From: Bacteroidota bacterium
GTDB lineage: Bacteria > Bacteroidota > Kryptoniia > Kryptoniales > JAKASW01
Length of the DNA stretch: 5,208 nucleotides
NCBI GenBank assembly: GCA_021785235.1
Contig: JAJYGB010000514.1
Location: 1-5,208 of the forward strand
Direction of reading: 5' to 3'
Numbering within the stretch: position 1 is the stretch's first letter; each line of letters opens with the position of its first letter. The notes beneath the pieces are model-generated. The model was given only the letters and a program-made list of their open reading frames with translations. It searched no databases and was not told where the DNA came from. This document shows, piece after piece, positions 1 to 4,623 of the stretch. A program made the translations under genes and the position numbers.

Positions 1-51
1 ATTCTTGTGGTAAAGAATTGACCAGCTCGCCACGAAAAAGAGGACTTCCCC
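1..51 (-). other. Short unassigned stretch downstream of ruvA
   Basis: These bases follow the ruvA stop codon and run to the window edge. I see no convincing terminator: there is a short T-run at 35-39 (read on the minus strand) but no GC-rich stem in front of it. A perfect 6-bp inverted repeat with a 6-nt loop occupies 1-18, but it is AT-rich and weak. A GTG at 31-33 opens a frame that stays open for 11 codons to the edge and could be the start of a following gene, but it has no well-placed Shine-Dalgarno and the fragment is too short to identify. Confidence 0.3.
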
Positions 52-648
52 CTACTTGACTTCCTTCAGCGCGGCCCTGACCAGTTCCTCTACCGATTTC
101 CCCGCCGATGCATCGCGCTTCAGGACTTCCCTGATCGCCCGCTCGCACTGAACGCGCGAATAGCCAAGCGCGACAAGAGCATCGACTGCCCCAGACCTTG
201 CTTCTTCCTTGCCCTCGAGTGCTTCACCCGATACAGATATCTCTACACGCTGGATCTTGTCGCGGAGCTCGAGAACGACGCGCTCTGCGGTCTTCCTTCC
301 GATGCCCGGCATGGACATAAGCGCCTGGGAATCGGCACCCGCAATGAAGCCGTAAATATCCGCAGCACCCGCTGACGAGAGAAGGCCCAGCGCAGTCTTC
401 GGTCCGATGCCCGTAACGCTGATTAGAAGATTGAAGAGCTTCCGTTCGTCTTCGGTCGCGAAGCCGTACAACTGCATGTCGTCCTCGCGAACGATGAGGA
501 CGGTGAAGACGGAGACTTCGTCGTTTACTTTCCCGACGGCATCGTAAGTGGATATCGGGATGTGTACTTCGTATGAGATCCCATTCACGTTCACGACGAG
601 CGACGTCGGATTCTTTTGTTCGAGGCGCCCCTTCAGCCGGTATATCAT
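52..648 (-). CDS. ruvA: Holliday junction branch migration complex subunit RuvA
   Basis: RuvA binds four-way DNA junctions as a tetramer and loads the RuvB motor for branch migration; it acts in the cytoplasm on chromosomal DNA. The 198-aa length is normal. The N-terminal OB-fold (about 1-63) begins MIYRLKGRLE and carries the acidic-pin motif VREDD, with E55 and D56 at the positions of the E. coli pin residues. Two helix-hairpin-helix motifs follow: TGIGPKTAL (79-87) and PGIGRKTAERV (114-124). After a charged, Glu-rich linker (about 136-151), the C-terminal RuvB-contacting domain (about 152-198) contains DALVALGYS. The start ATG overlaps the ruvC stop in an ATGA, with a modest GAGG 8 nt upstream at 657-660, which suggests translational coupling to ruvC. 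No ruvB is visible before the window ends 51 bases downstream. The identification is certain from motifs and context. Confidence 0.97.
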   Translation of the reverse strand: MIYRLKGRLEQKNPTSLVVNVNGISYEVHIPISTYDAVGKVNDEVSVFTVLIVREDDMQLYGFATEDERKLFNLLISVTGIGPKTALGLLSSAGAADIYGFIAGADSQALMSMPGIGRKTAERVVLELRDKIQRVEISVSGEALEGKEEARSGAVDALVALGYSRVQCERAIREVLKRDASAGKSVEELVRAALKEVK

Positions 649-1208
649 TTCACTCGCCTCAGGGAGCTGCGCTTCACGACAAGATGGCCGTTCTTGTCGA
701 CAAACTCCTTCCAGGTCCTGTACTTCGTTTTGTCAGCCCCGCAATTTTGAGCGTGGCAGATCGCGACGGCGCAGGCATCCGCTTCGTCTTCGCGTAAAAC
801 GAGATCTTCTCCGCCGGCAAGAAGCTGCTTCACCATGTACTTGACCTGGACTTTCGACGCGTTCCCGTTACCTGTCACCGATTGTTTCACTTTTCTGGGA
901 GAATATTCCACCACTTCGACTTTTTTCAGGGCAGCTGCGAGGACCGCCGCGCTGCGCGCGTAACCGAGTTTGTATGCGCTCTGTGCGTTCTTCCCATAAA
1001 ACCCCGCATCCACAGCCACGCTCCCGATTCGGAACTGGCCGAACAATTGGCCGACCTTCTCGAAAATCCTCACAAGTTTATCGGGCATCGACTTCGTGTC
1101 CGTCAGAAGAATCGTCCCGAAGTCCATTACGGTACTCCGATTATTGTCCGACTCTATCACGGCATAGCCCGTTTTCCGCGAACCGGGATCGATGCCAAGA
1201 ATAATCAT
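645..1208 (-). CDS. ruvC: Crossover junction endodeoxyribonuclease RuvC
   Basis: RuvC is the dimeric resolvase that nicks Holliday junctions, working with RuvAB in the cytoplasm. The 187-aa product has the family start MIILGIDPGSRKTGYAV with the first catalytic Asp at D7. YGKNAQSAYKLGYAR (71-85) is the dimer/DNA-binding helix region. YSPRKVKQSVTG (102-113) and DEADACAVAICHA (141-153) carry the remaining signature, including catalytic-type D141 and D144. The position normally held by the second catalytic carboxylate (E66 in E. coli) is D67 here, in the context VAVDAGFYGKN. I chose the ATG at 1206-1208 because it puts the conserved MIILGIDPG at the N-terminus; the frame stays open upstream into yebC, but that part has no family similarity. 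There is no good Shine-Dalgarno in the 58-nt gap after yebC. The tail after residue 153 (about 34 aa, basic, with RTWKEFV) is somewhat long but resembles tails in other RuvC proteins. The stop overlaps the ruvA start. Confidence 0.95.
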   Translation of the reverse strand: MIILGIDPGSRKTGYAVIESDNNRSTVMDFGTILLTDTKSMPDKLVRIFEKVGQLFGQFRIGSVAVDAGFYGKNAQSAYKLGYARSAAVLAAALKKVEVVEYSPRKVKQSVTGNGNASKVQVKYMVKQLLAGGEDLVLREDEADACAVAICHAQNCGADKTKYRTWKEFVDKNGHLVVKRSSLRRVK

Positions 1209-1266
1209 CTCGACGGAAATCCCGAGGTCGCCAGCGTGCTTTCTATTCCTGACAGGATCCGGACTC

Positions 1267-2016
1267 TCACTGGTTGAGCTGGGCCAATACGCTGTCGTCG
1301 ATATCGAAATTCGCGTAGACGTTCTGCACGTCATCGTGTTCCTCGAGCGCCTCCATCAGCTTCAGGACCTGTTCGGCTTCCTTCCCTTCGACGCGGACGA
1401 GGTTCTGAGGAAGGAGCTGAGAAGCGGCATTATTGATCTTGATCCCTTTTCCCTCGATCGCTTTCTTGACCGCCTCGAAATTCTCAGCCGATGTCGTGAT
1501 GTCGTAGTAATCCTCTTCCGCCTTCATGTCATCCGCGCCGGCTTCGAGAATTATGTTGAGCAGGTCGTCCTCTCCGATAGCTGCCTTCGGGACCTCGATG
1601 CTCCCTTTTTTCTGGAACATCCACGCGACAGATCCGGCTTCTGCCAGTTTTCCGTTGTTGCGGTCCAGTAAATGACGGAGCTCGGCCACGGTCCTGTTCT
1701 TGTTGTCCGTGACGAGTTCTATCATCAGCGCCACGCCGCCGGGCCCATATCCTTCGTACGTAATCTCTTCATACTGGACGCCGGGAAGTTCGCCCGTGCC
1801 GCGCTGAACGGCGCGCTTGATGTTGTCGGCGGGCATGTTGTTGTCTTTGGCTGTCTGCACCGCGAGCCTCAGTCTGGGATTACCGTTGATGTCCCCGCCG
1901 CCATTCTTCGCGGCGATGGTTATTTCCTTGATGAGGCGGCTAAACAATTTCCCGCGCTGTGCGTCGGTCCCTGCCTTCTTGTGTTTGATTTTGGCCCATT
2001 TATTATGTCCGGACAT
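1267..2016 (-). CDS. yebC: YebC/PmpR-family regulatory protein (TACO1 relative)
   Basis: This is a cytoplasmic protein of the YebC/PmpR family. Members have been described as DNA-binding transcriptional regulators and, more recently, as ribosome-associated factors that ease translation of difficult (for example proline-rich) stretches; the mitochondrial relative is TACO1. The sequence alone does not say which role applies. The 249-aa length is typical. The N-terminal signature MSGHNKWAKIKHKK (1-14) is followed by DAQRGKLFSRLIKEI (18-32), NPRLRLAVQTAK (46-57) and MPADNIKRAVQRGTGE (61-76). The middle domain has YEGYGPGGVALMIE (87-100), DNKNRTVAELR (104-114) and GSVAWMFQKKG (128-138). The C-terminal part is acidic (EALEEHDDVQNVYANFD, 222-238). 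It starts 3 nt after the recJ stop with a very strong TAGGAGG 7 nt before the ATG. yebC directly ahead of ruvC-ruvA is a conserved order in many bacteria. Nothing is truncated or missing. Confidence 0.97.
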   Translation of the reverse strand: MSGHNKWAKIKHKKAGTDAQRGKLFSRLIKEITIAAKNGGGDINGNPRLRLAVQTAKDNNMPADNIKRAVQRGTGELPGVQYEEITYEGYGPGGVALMIELVTDNKNRTVAELRHLLDRNNGKLAEAGSVAWMFQKKGSIEVPKAAIGEDDLLNIILEAGADDMKAEEDYYDITTSAENFEAVKKAIEGKGIKINNAASQLLPQNLVRVEGKEAEQVLKLMEALEEHDDVQNVYANFDIDDSVLAQLNQ

Positions 2017-2019
2017 GAT

Positions 2020-3768
2020 TCAACCTCCTAAGCTTTCCTTGCCGATTCCTCGCCCCGTCGGAACCCTGGGACTCTCGGACTCGGAAGTGTTTCTGAAATC
2101 CTTTAGTTGCAACTGATAATATACGTTACCCGCATAGTGATTTTCATCTACCGAATACACGACATCCAGCCGGGTGCCAGCCTTCACGGTACCGTCGCCG
2201 TTCCTGAACTTGATCGCGTCGAAAGTGACTCCGTTCGATCTCAGTTTCATTTTCAGGTGGGAGTTCCCGACTATTCGCGCGTCGGAGAGGTATACGTTCG
2301 ATGTTCGGAATACGGGTTTCGCGTTGTGCGGTCCGAACGGCTCGAACATTTTCAGTGTTTTCATGAAATCGCCGTTTACATCGCCAAGGTCAAGCTCAGA
2401 GTCGATCGATATCACCGGCGTCTTCAAATCTTCAGTAATAGTTCTGCTCACAACCTCCTCGAACTTCTCTGAGAAACGTTCGAGGTTTTCAGGCATAAGG
2501 GCCATACCGGCCGCGACCTTGTGGCCGCCGAACTGCAGGAGAAGATCGGAGCATTCCCTTATTGCGGCGAAAATGTCGTATCCTGTTACGCTCCTGGCGC
2601 TTCCTCGCACCACGCCATCCACGGTAGCAAGCATGATCGTTGGACGGTAGAATGTCTCCACTATCCTCGATGCGACAATCCCTACCACGCCAGGATGCCA
2701 CAACTCGCTGTGGAGAACGAGCGAGTTTCGATTTCCCTTCGACAGGATCTTGAGGACAAGTTCCTGCGCTTCGTTGAAAGTCCTTTCGTCGAGCACCTTC
2801 CTATGTGAATTTTCACTCTCGAGTATCTGAGCGAATTCCTCGGCAGCGTCTGCGTTATCGGTTATCAGAAGCTCCACCGCTCGTTTTGCATCGCCGAGTC
2901 GTCCGACAGCGTTGATACGGGGAGCGATATTAAACGAGACCTGGCCCGTAGTGAGTCTTCCAACGTCCACCCTCGAACTCTCAAGCAGCGCCTTTATCCC
3001 CGCCCTTGGGTGACGGGCAATGGAGTTGAAGCCTGCCTGAACGAGGATGCGGTTTTCGCCGACGAGCGGCACGACATCGGCCGCCGCGGCGATCGCGACC
3101 AGGTCAAGGTACTCGTCGGGCAGCTCGCCCTTTCCAAGTTTGAGGGAAATAGCCTTGGCAAACTTGTACGCGACACCGCAGCCGGAGAGAAACTTGAACG
3201 GATATTCACAGCCCGGTTTTATCGGGTCGAGCACTGCTACCGCAGGGGGACAGTCCTCGACCTCGTGGTGGTCGCAAACAACTGTATCGATGCCCTTGGT
3301 TGAAGCATAGGCGATCTCCTTCCCCGCCGCGACACCGCAGTCGACGCTGACAAGGAGAGTGAATCCACCAGCGGCGGCAAACTCGACTCCCGTCGTGCTT
3401 ATGCCGTAGCCTTCCTTCAGCCTGTCGGGGATGTAAAACTCCACGTTCGCGCCGAGCTTTCGGAAAAACATGTAGAGCAGCGCCGCGCCGGTGGTACCGT
3501 CGACATCGTAATCGCCGTACACGAGGATTTTCTCGTAGCGTTCCAACGCAGCGAACACTCGTTCGACAGCCGTCATCATCCCGTCCATGAGGAACGGATC
3601 GTGCTGGTCCTGAAGGCTGGAGAAAAAGAATGAATTTGCCTTCTCGAGAGAACCAAAACCGCGCTGGACGAGGAGCTTTGCGATGATCGGTTTCACCTTC
3701 AACTGTCGGGACAGCTCGTCCACCACTTTATCATCGACCTGTTCCAACAATCTCCAGTTATAGTTCAT
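2020..3768 (-). CDS. recJ: Single-stranded-DNA-specific 5'-3' exonuclease RecJ
   Basis: RecJ degrades single-stranded DNA 5' to 3' in recombinational, mismatch and base-excision repair; it is a metal-dependent DHH-family phosphoesterase. The product is 582 aa, as usual for the family. DHH-domain motifs appear in order: GDYDVDGTTG (85-94), SVDCG (141-145), CDHHE (165-169), LDP (180-182), ADVVPL (230-235) and NAVGRLGDAKRAVELL (286-301). The DHHA1 region has HPGVVGIVASRI (358-369), GSARS (389-393) and the GGHKVAAGMAL motif (414-424). EPFGPHNAKPVFR (476-488) begins the OB-fold-like C-terminal domain, and a hydrophilic Ser/Pro/Gly tail (about 560-582) closes the protein. The frame continues upstream to 3867, but that part lies in the RNase P RNA. 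The ATG at 3766-3768 has GGAAGG 6 nt upstream and gives the family N-terminus with its conserved Trp (W5). It sits 32 nt after rnpB and ends 3 nt before yebC. The final Gly-Gly codons double as the yebC ribosome binding site. Confidence 0.97.
   Translation of the reverse strand: MNYNWRLLEQVDDKVVDELSRQLKVKPIIAKLLVQRGFGSLEKANSFFFSSLQDQHDPFLMDGMMTAVERVFAALERYEKILVYGDYDVDGTTGAALLYMFFRKLGANVEFYIPDRLKEGYGISTTGVEFAAAGGFTLLVSVDCGVAAGKEIAYASTKGIDTVVCDHHEVEDCPPAVAVLDPIKPGCEYPFKFLSGCGVAYKFAKAISLKLGKGELPDEYLDLVAIAAAADVVPLVGENRILVQAGFNSIARHPRAGIKALLESSRVDVGRLTTGQVSFNIAPRINAVGRLGDAKRAVELLITDNADAAEEFAQILESENSHRKVLDERTFNEAQELVLKILSKGNRNSLVLHSELWHPGVVGIVASRIVETFYRPTIMLATVDGVVRGSARSVTGYDIFAAIRECSDLLLQFGGHKVAAGMALMPENLERFSEKFEEVVSRTITEDLKTPVISIDSELDLGDVNGDFMKTLKMFEPFGPHNAKPVFRTSNVYLSDARIVGNSHLKMKLRSNGVTFDAIKFRNGDGTVKAGTRLDVVYSVDENHYAGNVYYQLQLKDFRNTSESESPRVPTGRGIGKESLGG
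2024..2030 (-). promoter_or_regulatory. Shine-Dalgarno of yebC, embedded in the recJ 3' codons
   Basis: TAGGAGG lies 7 nt before the yebC ATG and is the strongest ribosome binding site in the window. It falls inside the last sense codons of recJ (Leu-Gly-Gly), just before the recJ TGA at 2020-2022. Ribosomes finishing recJ therefore cover the site, which suggests coupled or re-initiating translation. Confidence 0.85.
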
Positions 3769-3774
3769 CGATTG

Positions 3775-3780
3775 CCTTCC
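3775..3780 (-). promoter_or_regulatory. Shine-Dalgarno that decides the recJ start
   Basis: GGAAGG lies 6 nt upstream of the ATG at 3766-3768. The other in-frame ATGs lie at 3793-3795, which has no purine-rich site before it, and at 3865-3867, which is inside the RNase P RNA. This site supports the 582-aa RecJ rather than the longer open frames. Confidence 0.7.
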
Positions 3781-3800
3781 GACGCGCCGAAACATAAATC

Positions 3801-4219
3801 GGAGTGAGCCGATAAGCCGAATTCTGTCTTTTCCTGTCCACGCATGTGAGCAGGAAGAGGCAGCCATTTATCTGAGCAACCTACCCGGGAGTCGAGTCCC
3901 GCGAACGGGACCGCTGGCGAGACTGGCCGCCTCGCTGCCCGAAGACATTCCTCCCTTATTTGGTCTTGCTCCGCAGGGGGTTTACCATGCATCCCAGTGT
4001 CGCCACCGGGACCGGTGGGCTCTTGCCCCGCCTTTTCACCCTTGCTCCGGAACGCCGAAGCGAACCGGGGCGGTCTGTTTTCTGTGGCACTTTCCGTCGG
4101 GTCGCCCCGCCTCCAGTATTCACCGAAGCGAACGCCGGAGCCTGCTGCCATGTGGAGTCCGGACTTTCCTCCCCCGACTTCGCGTTCGCGTGGTCGGGAG
4201 CGGCTGCCTGGCTCACTCC
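3801..4219 (-). ncRNA. rnpB: RNase P RNA, class A, lacking P18
   Basis: This is the catalytic RNA of ribonuclease P, which with the RnpA protein removes 5' leaders from tRNA precursors. At about 419 nt it is at the long end for class A. Conserved blocks in order: GAGGAAAGTCCGGACTCC (4154-4171), GAAAGTGCCACAGA (4081-4094), AAGGGTGAAA (4034-4043), CATGGTAAACCCC (3977-3989), GGAGCAAGACCAAAT (3958-3972) and GACAGAATTCGGCTTATC (3811-3828). Helices I can pair by hand: P1 is a perfect 10 bp (4210-4219 with 3801-3810); P2 is 7 bp (4202-4208 with 3859-3865); P3 is 4193-4198 with 4173-4178. P4 pairs around 4157-4166 with 3814-3821, with the bulged U at 4163. P8 is 4111-4140, P12 is 4047-4068, and P14 is 3994-4009 with a GCGA tetraloop. 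P15 is 3951-3955 with 3887-3891, and P19 is 3831-3856. No hairpin occupies the P18 position (3866-3886). The 5' end touches the RNase HI stop codon and there is no obvious promoter or terminator of its own. The ends given are the P1 helix boundaries and may be off by a few bases. Confidence 0.98.
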
Positions 4220-4623
4220 TAAACGACAAGTCCTGCTCCTTTTTTTGCTAATTTGTCCGCTTCCTTGTTGAACTCTCTGCGGACATGGACAATACTGAAC
4301 TTCAGACGCGATTTCGCGAGCTTCTCCCGAACCATGAGAGAGAGCGCCTTCATATCGCCGTTTTTTATCTTGTAAACGCCGTTTATCTGCGAAACAACCA
4401 GCTGACTGTCTGACCGCACTTCAAGTTCGTCACAACCGAGCTTTTCCGCAAGCTCAATGCTTCTCAGCAATGCCATGTACTCAGCCCGGTTATTCGTACC
4501 GTGCCCCAGATGTTCGAAGTGTTCTACTAGGACTTTTCCTTCGCTATCCTTGAGGACGACACCCAGCCCGCTCGCGCCGGGGTTACCGAACGACGCTCCG
4601 TCGATGTTTGCGGTCAACTTCAT
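4219..4623 (-). CDS. rnhA: Ribonuclease HI family protein (single domain)
   Basis: RNase HI cuts the RNA strand of RNA-DNA hybrids, clearing R-loops and primers in the cytoplasm. The 134-aa product is one compact domain. The four catalytic acidic residues are all visible: D8 in NIDGASFGNPG (6-16), E48 in NNRAEYMALL (44-53), D72 in SDSQLVVSQING (71-82) and D123 in NKEADKLAKKG (119-129). There is no N-terminal hybrid-binding domain, no C-terminal phosphatase fusion, and no Trp-rich basic handle like that of E. coli RNase HI, so it belongs to the short RNase HI-like type often found beside zinc-ribbon proteins. I chose the ATG at 4621-4623 because it begins directly with the first beta strand (MKLTANIDG); the frame upstream lies inside the zinc-ribbon gene. 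That ATG overlaps the upstream TGA as ATGA and has no close Shine-Dalgarno, so translation is probably coupled. The TAG stop shares its last base with the start of the rnpB P1 helix. Confidence 0.94.
   Translation of the reverse strand: MKLTANIDGASFGNPGASGLGVVLKDSEGKVLVEHFEHLGHGTNNRAEYMALLRSIELAEKLGCDELEVRSDSQLVVSQINGVYKIKNGDMKALSLMVREKLAKSRLKFSIVHVRREFNKEADKLAKKGAGLVV

Noticed and set aside
1..33. GTG at 31-33 as a possible start of the next gene
   Set aside because: Only 11 codons are visible, with no good ribosome binding site and no identifiable motif, so I do not call it as a gene.
1247..1257. Small palindrome TCCTG-T-CAGGA in the gap between yebC and ruvC
   Set aside because: It is too short for a terminator, has no T-run, and does not match a LexA box that I can name; it may be chance.
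1209..1334. A 42-residue N-terminal extension of RuvC
   Set aside because: It overlaps the yebC 3' end, has no similarity to RuvC, and the internal ATG gives the exact conserved RuvC N-terminus.
1192..2650. Long plus-strand open frames of 119-159 codons opposite yebC, ruvC and recJ
   Set aside because: They are antisense to clearly conserved genes and show no recognisable domains or start signals; such shadows are expected here.
3769..3867. A 33-residue N-terminal extension of RecJ
   Set aside because: It is read from the 3' end of rnpB and lacks a Shine-Dalgarno; the ATG at 3766-3768 has one and matches the usual RecJ start.
4240..4246. Run of seven A (minus strand) in the Lys-Lys codons near the end of RNase HI, with the -1 frame open into rnpB until 3956
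   Set aside because: A slippage product would be a translation of the RNase P RNA with no domain; the open frame is most likely chance, and all catalytic residues precede the run.
3956..4271. Several open frames of 76-154 codons on both strands between 3765 and 4271
   Set aside because: They lie over the RNase P RNA, whose conserved blocks and paired helices explain the sequence; the translations have no family features.
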